Of a stretch of DNA of 64,000 nt, positions 53,601 through 62,926 are shown one piece after another. The notes under the pieces are model-generated. The model had not been told where the DNA came from, ran no database searches, and saw only the letters and a program-made list of their open reading frames with translations. Position numbers and translations under genes: made by a program. Origin of the DNA: Pedobacter steynii (GTDB taxonomy: Bacteria > Bacteroidota > Bacteroidia > Sphingobacteriales > Sphingobacteriaceae). Where the stretch lies: the NCBI RefSeq assembly GCF_001721645.1, contig NZ_CP017141.1, forward strand, positions 5,704,001 through 5,768,000, given 5' to 3'. Numbering within the stretch: the first letter of the stretch is position 1; every line of letters starts with the position of its first letter.

Positions 53601-53680
53601 ACTGAGTCCACGTTAAGTCCACACTGAGTCCACAGTGAGTCCACAGTGAGTCCACGTTTTTACTGCAAAAAGGTGGACTC
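53601..53680. repeat. Five-copy 11-bp direct-repeat array with one inverted copy
   Basis: Tandem units at 53601, 53613, 53624, 53635 and 53646 with the core AGTCCAC (units ACTGAGTCCACG, TTAAGTCCACA, CTGAGTCCACA, GTGAGTCCACA, GTGAGTCCACG). The spacing is 11-12 bp, about one DNA turn. An inverted copy GTGGACTC lies at 53673. The array is in the 180-bp gap between the convergent pseudokinase and DsbA genes, so it serves neither as promoter. Not CRISPR-like: no spacers. Confidence 0.85.
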
Positions 53681-53722
53681 GCTATGGAGTTATCGTTTAG
53701 TGATAATGGATTCAGTACGAAC

Positions 53723-54367
53723 TCAACCCGGATTAGCCTCGTTCCAGGCCTGGGTTAATGCAGCGAGAAATGTTTCCGGAGACTGGGCACCGGAGACTCC
53801 TAATTTTTCATTAAGAACGAAGAAAGGAACACCACGGATACCTATTGTTTCTGCTGTTTTTTCATCATATCTGACTTCGTCAGCAAAATCCTCACTATCC
53901 AGAACCGCTGTCATATCCTGAACATCGAGCCCCGCTTCTGTTCCGATTCCGATTAAAGAGGACCGGTCGTCGATGTTCTTTCCATCCGTAAAATGAGCCT
54001 TAAATAGCGCCTCTTCCATTTCATCTCCCAAACCTTTTGACTTTGCCAGCTGGATCAGACGGTGTGCATCGAAGGAATTGGCGATAACAGAACGCTCCAG
54101 ATTAAAGTCCAGACCAACTTCCGCCGCAGTTTCAGTTACATGCTGGTGACTTTCTGCGGCCCATTCCCTGCTCTTTCCATAACGCTCGGCCAGGTATTCT
54201 TCTGAACTTTTATCCAATACGGTAACCATATTCGGATCAAGCTCAAAGCTATGCCATTCCACTTCTACCGCTCCGCGATGTTCAAATTCGGCCAGCGCAG
54301 ATTCAAACTTCCTCTTTCCTATGTAACAAAACGGACATCTTACATCCGACCAGATATCGACCTTCAT
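53723..54367 (-). CDS. DsbA-family oxidoreductase (FrnE-like)
   Basis: 214 aa without a signal peptide, thus cytoplasmic like FrnE. The thioredoxin-fold active site is C11-P-F-C14 (SDVRCPFCYIG), with an alpha-helical insertion (about residues 50-150) and the cis-Pro loop in GIRGVPFFVLNEK. FrnE proteins act as disulfide isomerases or oxidoreductases and are linked to stress tolerance in Deinococcus; the in vivo partner here is unknown. Its ATG follows directly on the galM stop, so translation is coupled to galM. Confidence 0.92.
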   Translation of the reverse strand: MKVDIWSDVRCPFCYIGKRKFESALAEFEHRGAVEVEWHSFELDPNMVTVLDKSSEEYLAERYGKSREWAAESHQHVTETAAEVGLDFNLERSVIANSFDAHRLIQLAKSKGLGDEMEEALFKAHFTDGKNIDDRSSLIGIGTEAGLDVQDMTAVLDSEDFADEVRYDEKTAETIGIRGVPFFVLNEKLGVSGAQSPETFLAALTQAWNEANPG

Positions 54368-55405
54368 TTAGCTATGTTCTATTTTATAAATTGTAGTTTG
54401 TTTATAAGTTTCCCCTGGCCTCAGTACCGTACTTGGGAAAGATGGAATGTTGATTCCGTTCGGATGATGTTGGGTTTCCACACAAAAAGCTTCATAAGGA
54501 TGATACGCTGCCCCGCCCTTTCCATGTTTCACCGACAGGTATTTTGAGGTATAAAGATGTGCTACCGGTTCTGTAGTATATACCGATAATTTTAAGCCGC
54601 TTTTTTCTTCGGAAGTTTCTGAGGCAAGGGTCAGTTCCCCATATTCTTTATCCAAAACGTAAGTCTGATCGTAACCTTCTTCCGGATCCCAGTCCTTAGC
54701 AATTCGTTTTCCGCCAAGGAAGTCGTGTATCGTGCCTTCTACAGGAATCAAGTTACCAGTAACAACATAGTTATCATCCTGCTCCAGATAATGGCTTGCA
54801 GGCATTCTATGAAAGTGGTTTCCAATTGAACCCAGATCAGGAGACAGGTTAAAATAACTGTGATGGGTCAGGTTGATTGCTGTAGCTTCGTCTGTACTGG
54901 CTTTAAAATCCAGGATCAGTTCATTATCGTCAGTCAGCTTAAAGGTCAGTTGAATGGTCAGATTTCCCGGAAAATGCTCTTCTCCGGCAGGACTTACGTA
55001 TTGTAAGGTCAGACTAGGATCGATGGTCGATAGCACCTCCCAGACCCGTTTGTCAAATCCGGTATCACCTCCATGCAGACAATCACCTCCCTTGGCTTGT
55101 GTCAATTGATAAGTTTTTCCGTCAATGCTAAATTTCCCACCCTTAATCCGGTTTGCATAACGACCAATTACAGCTCCCAGATAAGGGTAGCCTTCCAGAT
55201 AGTCGTCGCTGATATATCCTTCAAAATCATCAAAACCCAAAACAATATCCTGCTTTTCGCCAAGTTTATTGGTTACTATAAACTTATTAATGATCGCACC
55301 ATAATTATATATTTTTACATAGGTGCCATGTGTATTTGTTAACTCAATACCAAGGATCTCCTTACCGTCAATAAATTTCCCGGTCTTGATTAGCTTTGTT
55401 TCCAT
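54368..55405 (-). CDS. galM: Aldose 1-epimerase (galactose mutarotase)
   Basis: Interconverts alpha and beta anomers of galactose and glucose, the first step of Leloir-pathway use. 345 aa. Catalytic His in NLTHHSYFNL and Glu in FCVETQHHPNG are both present, with substrate-binding regions such as GAVIGRYANRIKGG. No signal peptide, so cytoplasmic. Divergent from galK, with 84 bp between them that may carry shared control; abuts the FrnE-like gene downstream. Confidence 0.96.
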   Translation of the reverse strand: METKLIKTGKFIDGKEILGIELTNTHGTYVKIYNYGAIINKFIVTNKLGEKQDIVLGFDDFEGYISDDYLEGYPYLGAVIGRYANRIKGGKFSIDGKTYQLTQAKGGDCLHGGDTGFDKRVWEVLSTIDPSLTLQYVSPAGEEHFPGNLTIQLTFKLTDDNELILDFKASTDEATAINLTHHSYFNLSPDLGSIGNHFHRMPASHYLEQDDNYVVTGNLIPVEGTIHDFLGGKRIAKDWDPEEGYDQTYVLDKEYGELTLASETSEEKSGLKLSVYTTEPVAHLYTSKYLSVKHGKGGAAYHPYEAFCVETQHHPNGINIPSFPSTVLRPGETYKQTTIYKIEHS

Positions 55406-55489
55406 AAATTGTATATTAGGGCGGTTGTTATTTCAAAACAATACTATCAATACTTTACCTAAATCAAAAAATTAAATCAAAATATTACA

Positions 55490-56641
55490 ATGAAAGCGGA
55501 ATTGACCGAGAAATTCTTAGAGCTATATGGACAGGCGCCAAAGGCTAACTATTTTACCCCAGGACGGGTAAACCTTATTGGCGAACATATCGATTATAAC
55601 GGCGGACTGGTGATGCCTTGCGCAGTTACTTTAGGGACCTGGTTGAGCATTGCGCCGAATCAGGATCAGGTGATCCGCTTTAAGAGCCTGAACTTTCCCG
55701 AACAACATGAAATTGCATTGCAGCCCGCTTATACAAAAACCGGTTCAGAATGGTACAATTACCCTCTTGGCGTTTTTCATGAAATCCTCAAAAAACACCA
55801 GATTCCCACCGGACTGGACCTGCTCTTTTACGGTAATATTCCTATTGGTTCCGGATTGTCTTCTTCTGCTTCAATAGAAGTTGCAATGGCATATGCCCTG
55901 AACGATTACTTCAATCTCGGTTATGAAAAAATTGAAATCCCCTTACTTGCGCAAAAGGTAGAAAATGAGTTCATTGGTGTAAATTGTGGCATCATGGATC
56001 AGTTTGCGGTGGCTTTCGGAGAAACCGATAAAGCGCTGGTGCTAAACTGTGATACCTTGAAATACAAGTCTGTAGACTGCCACCTTGGTGAGTATTCACT
56101 GGCTATTATCAATACCAATAAGCCAAGAAAACTGGCAGAGTCCAAGTACAATGAAAGAGTTGCTGAATGTCAGGCCGCTTTAGCTCAACTCAATGAGGAG
56201 ATTAAGCTCAACAACCTTTGTGAACTGAATGCCGAGAAATTTTCCCTGCACAGTCATTTGATTACAGATGAAACCGTTTTGAAAAGGGCTACACATGTGA
56301 TCCGGGAAAATGACCGGGTGAACCTTGCTGCAAAAGCTTTAAACGAAGGTAATCTGGAGGAATTTGGGCGCTTAATGTATGCTTCTCATCAATCCCTGAA
56401 GGATCTATACGAAGTTACCGGTGCAGAACTGGATGCAGTGGTTGAATTTTGTAGCGGCTATGAGCATGTAATCGGCGCCAGAATGACAGGTGCCGGCTTC
56501 GGAGGATGCGCAATTGCCTTGCTAAAGAAAGGTCAGGAGGAAGATTTCGCCAGACAACTAACTGATTTCTATGTAGAACGAATCGGCTACCCGGCTGCGA
56601 TCTATATCAGCGAGATTGGTAACGGTGCTTCTGCAATTTAA
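55490..56641 (+). CDS. galK: Galactokinase
   Basis: Phosphorylates galactose at C1 with ATP. 383 aa of the GHMP kinase family. The signature GRVNLIGEHIDYNGG (residues 25-39) and the ATP-binding PIGSGLSSSASIEVAMA are intact, as is the C-terminal TGAGFGGCAIALL. Together with galM it gives the first two Leloir steps; galT and galE are not in the window. Fifteen bp ahead of an rRNA/tRNA methyltransferase gene, with which it is likely co-transcribed. Confidence 0.97.
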   Translation: MKAELTEKFLELYGQAPKANYFTPGRVNLIGEHIDYNGGLVMPCAVTLGTWLSIAPNQDQVIRFKSLNFPEQHEIALQPAYTKTGSEWYNYPLGVFHEILKKHQIPTGLDLLFYGNIPIGSGLSSSASIEVAMAYALNDYFNLGYEKIEIPLLAQKVENEFIGVNCGIMDQFAVAFGETDKALVLNCDTLKYKSVDCHLGEYSLAIINTNKPRKLAESKYNERVAECQAALAQLNEEIKLNNLCELNAEKFSLHSHLITDETVLKRATHVIRENDRVNLAAKALNEGNLEEFGRLMYASHQSLKDLYEVTGAELDAVVEFCSGYEHVIGARMTGAGFGGCAIALLKKGQEEDFARQLTDFYVERIGYPAAIYISEIGNGASAI

Positions 56642-56656
56642 TAACAAAGTATATCC

Positions 56657-57187
56657 ATGAAAAAATTAAAATTAGACGAGCTGAACCGTGTAGGTGTGGA
56701 AGAATTTAGAGAACAAGAGAAACTACCCGTTATTGTCGTATTGGACAATGTACGCAGTATGCACAATATCGGCTCTGTTTTCCGGACTTCAGATGGCTTT
56801 GCAATTGAGAAATTATACCTCTGTGGCATTACCGCTCAGCCCCCTCACCGTGAAATTGAAAAAACTGCTTTGGGTGCCACCCAATCTGTAGAATGGCTGC
56901 ATTTTGAAAGTACCATCGATGCAGTAGCGTCTTTGCGTAAGGATGGATACCTTATCATAGGGATTGAACAGGCTGCCGGAAGCACTATGCTAAATACGTT
57001 TCAACCAAAAGAAGATCAGAAATATGCCCTGATTTTTGGAAACGAAGTAAATGGAGTAAGTGATGAAGTAATGGCACAGATTGATGAATGTATTGAAATC
57101 CCACAGTTTGGAACCAAGCATTCCTTCAATATTGTGATCTCTGCCGGTATTGTACTCTGGGACTTCTTTGCTAAACTAAGGTTGTAA
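56657..57187 (+). CDS. SPOUT (TrmH/SpoU) family RNA methyltransferase
   Basis: 176-aa SAM-dependent 2'-O-methyltransferase of the SpoU class. The three SPOUT motifs are seen: NVRSMHNIGSVFRTSDGF (motif 1, with the catalytic Arg), LIFGNEVNGVSDEV (motif 2) and IPQFGTKHSFNIVISAGIVLWDF (motif 3). No N-terminal RNA-binding extension, so this is a minimal, probably dimeric enzyme. tRNA versus rRNA target cannot be told; the short form resembles TrmH-type tRNA enzymes. Follows galK in the same unit. Confidence 0.92.
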   Translation: MKKLKLDELNRVGVEEFREQEKLPVIVVLDNVRSMHNIGSVFRTSDGFAIEKLYLCGITAQPPHREIEKTALGATQSVEWLHFESTIDAVASLRKDGYLIIGIEQAAGSTMLNTFQPKEDQKYALIFGNEVNGVSDEVMAQIDECIEIPQFGTKHSFNIVISAGIVLWDFFAKLRL

Positions 57188-57202
57188 TTGATTTTCTTGA
57201 TT

Positions 57203-57210
57203 AAAGGAGG
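57203..57210 (+). promoter_or_regulatory. Strong Shine-Dalgarno site AAAGGAGG
   Basis: Lies 6 nt before the ATG at 57217. Noteworthy because most genes in this window have no recognisable Shine-Dalgarno sequence; it fixes the start of the YdeI-like gene. Confidence 0.65.
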
Positions 57211-57216
57211 ATAAAG

Positions 57217-57876
57217 ATGGACAATAAATTGCTTAAAAAACTACATGTTAAGGCCGGTTTTAAACTCCTTGTTGACAATGCTCCGGAAAATGTAGCCGAA
57301 TTACTGGGTGATTTTGATTCGATACAATTGAGCTTTAACGCAGAAAAAACATTTGATGCTTTGTTGCTGTTTGTACAGAATAGTCATGAGTTAAAAGAAC
57401 AGCTGAGCATTCTTTCTGCTAGACTAAAAGCAGATACTTTATTCTGGATTGCCTACCCTAAGAAAAGCTCCGGGATGGAGAGCGACCTTCACATGATGGC
57501 CCCATGGGATGAGGTTAAAGTTTATCAATTGACACCCTGTGCCTCAGTTTCTATTTCTGAAGTCTGGACAGGCATCCGGATGAAGCCAATAGACCTGGTG
57601 AAGGCCTCGCCGGTTAGAAATGAACTTATTCAGCAAAATGATTTCTCAAACTATGTGGATGTGGCTAATAAAAAGGTTTTTCCTCCGGCAGATCTGGGTA
57701 AAGCCTTACATGAACATCCCCTGGCGCTTAGTTATTTTGAATCACTTGCCTATTCTCATAAGAAAGAATATGTGCTCTGGATTTTAACGGCCAAACAGGA
57801 AAAAACAAGGATCAGCAGAATTGAAAAAACCATTGCTATGCTACTGGACAAAAAGAAAAATCCGAACGACAAATAG
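57217..57876 (+). CDS. YdeI/OmpD-associated family protein with DUF3052-like N-terminus
   Basis: 219 aa. The C-terminal part (about residues 150-215) matches the YdeI/OmdA family (FPPADLGKALHEHPLALSYFESL, then EKTRISRIEKTIAMLLDKKK). The N-terminal part (about 1-130, KLHVKAGFKLLVDNAPENV) looks like a DUF3052-type domain. YdeI proteins have been linked to stress and bacteriocin tolerance in enterobacteria, but the function is not well defined. It is read from an ATG behind a strong Shine-Dalgarno site, 29 bp after the methyltransferase. Confidence 0.84.
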   Translation: MDNKLLKKLHVKAGFKLLVDNAPENVAELLGDFDSIQLSFNAEKTFDALLLFVQNSHELKEQLSILSARLKADTLFWIAYPKKSSGMESDLHMMAPWDEVKVYQLTPCASVSISEVWTGIRMKPIDLVKASPVRNELIQQNDFSNYVDVANKKVFPPADLGKALHEHPLALSYFESLAYSHKKEYVLWILTAKQEKTRISRIEKTIAMLLDKKKNPNDK

Positions 57877-57889
57877 GTATATTTCCATT

Positions 57890-57930
57890 ATAAAAAGGGT
57901 TGCTTATCTCTGATAAGCAACCCTTTTTAT
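57890..57930. terminator. Bidirectional terminator between ydeI and susD
   Basis: Perfect 19-bp inverted repeat (57890-57908 and 57912-57930), core GGGTTGCTTATC, three-nt loop TCT, with A/T runs on both ends. It stops the galK-ydeI unit and the SusC/SusD unit, which converge here. Confidence 0.92.
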
Positions 57931-57960
57931 TTACCGGGTGTTAAAGCGCGTTGAGCACAA

Positions 57961-59385
57961 TTATTTTGCCCACCATACCTTTTCCGAAGTCAGGATACTC
58001 TGCTGAGGCTGAGGGTTTGAGGTAATCTCCTGTGAAGGATAAGGAAAACGCTGTGGGATGTATGGCCTGAATGCATTCTGAACCACATTCAATGCAGGAT
58101 ATCCCGTTCTGCGCCAGTCATTATAAGCTTCCAGTGATAAAAAACTGGCCACGAATTTTTCCTTGATCAGGCTCCTCAGCGGATTTACCGGATCCAGAAC
58201 CGAATGAATTGCAGTATAGGCATCTCTGTCTGCTGCATCCACTCCTAAGAGATTCATATGTGCTTCGATGGCGCTTTTCAGAACCGGCTGGGCAGCCAGT
58301 GCGCCTGATTTAATCAATGTTGCTTCAGCTTTAATAAAAAGCGCTTCCGCATAAGTGGCCAGATAGACCGGAGCTGATTTACCTGTTTCTTCATCCGCCT
58401 CTGTATAGCCTCCTACCCTCGGTGATACACTGGCATAAATGGTAGGATCTGTGGTTGGAACCGTTCCGCTTTCTCGGCCCTCATAATCTCCTCCAGATCC
58501 CGGAGAAGCCAGAAATGGCAGCCTGGGGTCGTTGCTCGCTTTAAGCATATTCACAAAAGTTTTGGAAAGGACTACCCCACCGGCTCCAGGCAAAGTGCCC
58601 TGATACCATGGGTTCTCTCCTTTTGCTTCGCCTGAATATTTGACTTTAGCATTATCGGCATTTGCAGAAAATCCATTTTGCAAAGCGGCAAGCGCCAGAT
58701 CAGCCTGAGTGGCAGCAGAGTAACCGGCAGCTTTGCTGAGGCGAAGGTAATACCTTGCTTTAAGCGTATAAGCCAGCTTTTTCCAGGAAGCAAAAGTTCC
58801 TCCATAGATCAAATCATCACTTCCTACGCGAATTCCTGCAGGCGCAGTATTCAGGATCACAATCGCCTGATCAAGCAGACTTTGGATTAATTTGTAAATA
58901 TCTTCCTGCGAATCATATTTTGGCTTTAGATTGCCTAATGCCTGAAAAGCTTCAGAATATGGAATATCCCCCCAAAGATCAGTACAAACAGCTAAATTAT
59001 AGGCCAGTAAAACTCTTCCGATTCCTGCATAACCGTTGTTGCCCGCTTTTTCGGCTTTATCAATCATAATCCTGGCATTAATAAAAACTGCGGGATACAA
59101 ATCAAAGCTCCAGGTATTGTTTACATCACTCGGTGTGATCCGGTAAGAATCAATCTCCGGAGCCGGCTGATTAATTGCCAGTTGTTGTGTCCAGTATGCC
59201 GAAACGCTGCCGGGAAATCCTCCAATAATATTGGTGGTGGTATAAAGTTCCAATGGTGTCAGAATCAAAGCTTCCTGTACGTCCAGTGGATTATTGGGAT
59301 CCTTATTGATATCTAAAAATTTCTTACATCCTGATGCGGATACCAATAATAAAAATGCGATGAATATATAATATGTCTTTTTCAT
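57961..59385 (-). CDS. SusD/RagB-like outer-membrane lipoprotein
   Basis: Surface-exposed nutrient-binding partner of the SusC transporter. 474 aa with a lipoprotein signal, lipobox SASGC (Cys at residue 20), and the early motif FLDINKDPNNP typical of the SusD-like_2 branch. The mid-part holds TPR-like helices (YAGIGRVLLAYNLAVCTDLWGDIPYSEAFQ) and the C-terminus KEKFVASFLSLEAYNDWRRTGYPAL is characteristic. It begins 10 bp after the SusC stop. The substrate class is unknown: there is no glycoside hydrolase, peptidase or sensor in the adjacent genes. Confidence 0.93.
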   Translation of the reverse strand: MKKTYYIFIAFLLLVSASGCKKFLDINKDPNNPLDVQEALILTPLELYTTTNIIGGFPGSVSAYWTQQLAINQPAPEIDSYRITPSDVNNTWSFDLYPAVFINARIMIDKAEKAGNNGYAGIGRVLLAYNLAVCTDLWGDIPYSEAFQALGNLKPKYDSQEDIYKLIQSLLDQAIVILNTAPAGIRVGSDDLIYGGTFASWKKLAYTLKARYYLRLSKAAGYSAATQADLALAALQNGFSANADNAKVKYSGEAKGENPWYQGTLPGAGGVVLSKTFVNMLKASNDPRLPFLASPGSGGDYEGRESGTVPTTDPTIYASVSPRVGGYTEADEETGKSAPVYLATYAEALFIKAEATLIKSGALAAQPVLKSAIEAHMNLLGVDAADRDAYTAIHSVLDPVNPLRSLIKEKFVASFLSLEAYNDWRRTGYPALNVVQNAFRPYIPQRFPYPSQEITSNPQPQQSILTSEKVWWAK

Positions 59386-59395
59386 GATGTTCGAT

Positions 59396-62300
59396 TTAGA
59401 AAGTAACTTTTACAGCAAAATTATAGCTTCGGTTAGATGGGGTGACGAAATTGGTAAAGCCGCCACCATTCCCCGTACCATACAAACTTACTTCAGGATC
59501 AGAACCGGTATAATGCGGTGTATAGAACCATAAGTTTCGTCCGGTAGCAGAAACACTCAAACCCTTAATCGGAGTTTTCTTTAATAAGGAAGCCGGGAAA
59601 TTATAAGATAAACTCACTTGTCTTAACTTCACGTAAGTCCCATCTTCCACTCCGTTTTCATCCACCTGAGAATAATTATTTTGATAATAGGCCTGATCTA
59701 TCGCCGCTACTTTTGTATTTGGCTGTCCATCTTCAGTTACCCCGTCGAATACCTTACTACCGGTCCTGTCTTCGGTTAACTTAGTGACCCCATAGAAATT
59801 AAGATAGAAATTATCCAGATTATATACATCTCCACCTTTTTTCATATCCAGTACTGCAGAAAGGCTAATGCCTTTATAGGTAAAGGTGGTTGTTAAGCCA
59901 GCATTCCATTTAGGCACCGTATTTCCGATCGGGCCCAGCGCCTCATCAATAATGGGATATCCATCGGCATCGATAACCAGCTTTCCAGCATCATTACGAC
60001 GGTATTTTGAACCGTAGATTACGGCGTATGGCTGATCCTTATAGGCAAAAACCCCGGGGCTTACAAAACCCGCAAACTGAATATTATCCAGATTCTGACC
60101 AATCTCCGTCACCTTATTATTGATTTTAGCGAAGTTAAGTCCGATTACCCAGGTGATATCTTCTGTTTTAACCGGCGTGCCACTAAGTATTAATTCAATC
60201 CCCCTATTGTACATACTCGCCGCATTAATAACCGCAGAGTTGGCTCCACTTGATGGTGTGATGGGTGTAGTACTGATCAGATCGATACTATTCTTATTAA
60301 AGTAAGTTGCTTCAACGTTAAACCTGTTCTTAAACATTTTTAGCTCCAATCCGGCCTCGAACTCTTTTAACCCTTCGTTTTTCAGATTAGGATCACCTTG
60401 TACGTTACTCAATAGGAATCCGTTAACTCCACCGTAGGGAAACTCAATATTACCAATTGTGGGTTGTATATAAGGTCTGCCTATGCTGTAAGGCGGAACA
60501 TTATCATTTCCTACATAAGAGTAAGAAAGGCGTATTTTACCAAAATTCAGGATAGAATTGCTGCTTAAGCCAAGAGGTTCTGTGAATATAAAACCCACAG
60601 AGGCAGAACCGTAAGGATAGAACTGTTTATCCTTACTGAGAACCGAAGTACCATCGTATCGGCCGGTTAGTGAAAGTGAGAGCATTCGCTTATACTCCCC
60701 TGTCATCTGTGCGTAAACCCCAACTTTTCTATAATTCTGTTCCGTTATCCTGGAGATGACTGTTGAGGCATTGGCAATGTTATAATAGTTCTTTACAGAC
60801 AGACCAATCCCCTTATCAAATACTGATTTTTGATCAGAAGAAAGGATGTTATTCCCCAATAGTATGCTTCCAAAAAAATCATCTCCGAAATTTTTCTTTG
60901 CTTCGATAATTAAATCATGATTGTACTGTCTGAAATTGATCTCCCGGTTGTACATTTTACCGTTTGCAGATTCTCCTCCAACAATACCCTGAGCTTCATG
61001 ATAGGTAGTTGCATCATTAAAGATATCTGCGCCAATCCTTTCGGTAATGCTGAGCCAGGGAAGCGGGTTATAATTTATCGTAAATACAGGCAGGAACCTG
61101 TTTACAACAGATCTGAATTTCACATTGTCTACCAGCCAATAAGGATTATTTCTTGCCGCGCGGTACAGACGCTGACTTCCGTCCGGATTTGTAGTAGGAA
61201 AAGGATCCCATGAAATCGGCGCAGAATATACCGTCCAGAAAGGACTCGCCAGGCTATTTCCTTCCGGCAAACGATCATTAACAGTATTCACGTAATTCAG
61301 CTGCCCGATAACCGACACCTTACTGGTCAGTTCATGAGTAAATTTTGTAAAGAAAGCATGACGGCCAAAATTTGTAGCTGGCATCGTACCTTTTGTATTC
61401 AGAAGCGAATAAGAAACCAGGTAACTGGACTTATCCGTTGAACCATTGACAGCAAGCGTGTTGTCTGTCGTGAAACCTTGCCTGAAGAACTCCTCTCTCG
61501 GATCGTGTTTTGTAACCGGTTTTCCATTCACCATTAACCCGTCAATCAGAGGGCCCCATGATCCGGAGCTTAGCTGCCCGTTATTTCCATCTACATATGT
61601 TCCATTCGTACCTTGTGCATATTTATCCTGGAACTCCGGAAATATAGGATTATCAAGCGTAATGCCAGAAGAAAGAGCTATAGAGGTTTTCCCTTTCCCT
61701 GTTTTTGTGGTGATAATGACTACCCCCCTTGCAGCAGCGGAACCATAAAGGGCGCTCGCGGCCGCACCTTTCAAAAGAGAAACATTCTCCACGATATTGG
61801 GGTCAATGTCGATTGCTCGGTTTGCCGTTCCACCCGCACTGAGCGCTCCGTCGGGATTTCCGGCTTCAGAGTTGTTAATTGGTACTCCATCTACCACGAT
61901 TAAGGCTCCGTTTTCTCCGGTAAGTGAGGTATTACCCCTGATTACAATTTTAGAAGAACTACCCGCAGCTCCACTTGAATTGGTGATCTGTACTCCTGCA
62001 ACTTTACCAGCCAGGGCGTTTATCAGGTTGTTCTCTTTAGCCGCAACCAAAGCATTCCCATTCACTTCCTGCGTGGAATAGGTTAACGTTCGTTTCTCCC
62101 GCTTAATACCAAGCGCAGTAACAACAATTTCATTTAAATTTGTTTCATCATCTATTAAAGAAACATCTACCTGGTCATTGCTTCCAATTGCTTTCGTTTG
62201 GGTTTTAAAACCCAGGTAGGAGAACTCTAAACTCAGGTTAGTACCACTCACCTGAATAGAGTACCTTCCGTTTGCCCCTGTTTGGGTGCCTACTTTTTGT

Positions 62301-62440
62301 CCTTTCAGCCTTACGGATACTCCTGGGAGAGGTTGTTTATCGCCGGCGGCGATTACGGTACCGGTAATGGTCCGTGTTTGTGCCCAAACTGTTATCGTAA
62401 ACAACAAGAGCATCATTAATGATAGTAATGGTTTTTTCAT
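59396..62440 (-). CDS. SusC/RagA-like TonB-dependent outer-membrane transporter
   Basis: 1014 aa. A signal peptide (about 20 residues, ending VWAQT) is followed by the carboxypeptidase-regulatory-like domain (about 23-105, GTVIAAGDKQPLPGVSVRLKG), the plug with the SusC signature (IVIRGNTSLTGENGALIVVDG, then LLKGAAASALYGSAAARGVVIITTK) and a 22-strand barrel ending NRSYNFAVKVTF. Imports oligomeric nutrients with TonB energy together with SusD. No sigma/anti-sigma pair or hybrid sensor flanks it. A possible LacI-type operator lies in the upstream gap (62723). Confidence 0.95.
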   Translation of the reverse strand: MKKPLLSLMMLLLFTITVWAQTRTITGTVIAAGDKQPLPGVSVRLKGQKVGTQTGANGRYSIQVSGTNLSLEFSYLGFKTQTKAIGSNDQVDVSLIDDETNLNEIVVTALGIKREKRTLTYSTQEVNGNALVAAKENNLINALAGKVAGVQITNSSGAAGSSSKIVIRGNTSLTGENGALIVVDGVPINNSEAGNPDGALSAGGTANRAIDIDPNIVENVSLLKGAAASALYGSAAARGVVIITTKTGKGKTSIALSSGITLDNPIFPEFQDKYAQGTNGTYVDGNNGQLSSGSWGPLIDGLMVNGKPVTKHDPREEFFRQGFTTDNTLAVNGSTDKSSYLVSYSLLNTKGTMPATNFGRHAFFTKFTHELTSKVSVIGQLNYVNTVNDRLPEGNSLASPFWTVYSAPISWDPFPTTNPDGSQRLYRAARNNPYWLVDNVKFRSVVNRFLPVFTINYNPLPWLSITERIGADIFNDATTYHEAQGIVGGESANGKMYNREINFRQYNHDLIIEAKKNFGDDFFGSILLGNNILSSDQKSVFDKGIGLSVKNYYNIANASTVISRITEQNYRKVGVYAQMTGEYKRMLSLSLTGRYDGTSVLSKDKQFYPYGSASVGFIFTEPLGLSSNSILNFGKIRLSYSYVGNDNVPPYSIGRPYIQPTIGNIEFPYGGVNGFLLSNVQGDPNLKNEGLKEFEAGLELKMFKNRFNVEATYFNKNSIDLISTTPITPSSGANSAVINAASMYNRGIELILSGTPVKTEDITWVIGLNFAKINNKVTEIGQNLDNIQFAGFVSPGVFAYKDQPYAVIYGSKYRRNDAGKLVIDADGYPIIDEALGPIGNTVPKWNAGLTTTFTYKGISLSAVLDMKKGGDVYNLDNFYLNFYGVTKLTEDRTGSKVFDGVTEDGQPNTKVAAIDQAYYQNNYSQVDENGVEDGTYVKLRQVSLSYNFPASLLKKTPIKGLSVSATGRNLWFYTPHYTGSDPEVSLYGTGNGGGFTNFVTPSNRSYNFAVKVTF

Positions 62441-62722
62441 AGGTCAGTTAAATTAGATACTTACCTTAATTTAAGCTTTTAAGCACTTTAAAAGACCAAT
62501 ACTGTCTCATTTCCGTTACACAAAAACACAAACATCAATAAATCAACAATTTACACCATAAAACCTCCATAAACTTGGCCTTTTTTGGATAAAAATGAGG
62601 ATTCAATTAAAGAATTGGCAATATAAAATTTGGTGGTTCAGGCAAAAAAATTATCCTGTTTATATTTCTATGATTATTTTTTCTTTTGATTTCTTTTATT
62701 GAAATTTTATGGAAAGTCGGGC

Positions 62723-62734
62723 GCAACCGTTTAC
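62723..62734. promoter_or_regulatory. LacI-type operator candidate upstream of susC
   Basis: GCAACCGTTTAC fits the LacI-family core GNAANCGNTTNC at all eight defined positions. It sits 18 nt downstream of a -7 element, a normal place for a blocking repressor. No LacI-type gene is in the window, and about one chance match per 64 kb is expected. Confidence 0.35.
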
Positions 62735-62752
62735 TTATTAAATATTGTAAAA

Positions 62753-62760
62753 CAAACATA
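62753..62760 (-). promoter_or_regulatory. -7 element TATGTTTG, candidate susC promoter
   Basis: Perfect TAnnTTTG match on the minus strand, about 310 bp upstream of the susC ATG. Its use would give a long leader. -33 box not recognisable. Confidence 0.35.
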
Positions 62761-62926
62761 ATACCACTAAAAAAGCCAGTATTTCTATTTTATTCCATAC
62801 AATATATCGAAAATTAACTTTCCTTAGATTAACTACCAAAAAGTAAAATACAGGATCATCATTTGCAAATATTTCTGTTTAATCTGCTTCGCATTTAACA
62901 ATTTTGATAGTCAAAACAAGCCATAA

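Noticed and set aside
53601..53680. CRISPR-like reading of the short repeats
   Set aside because: The repeats are 11 bp and adjacent, with no spacers and no cas genes in the window.
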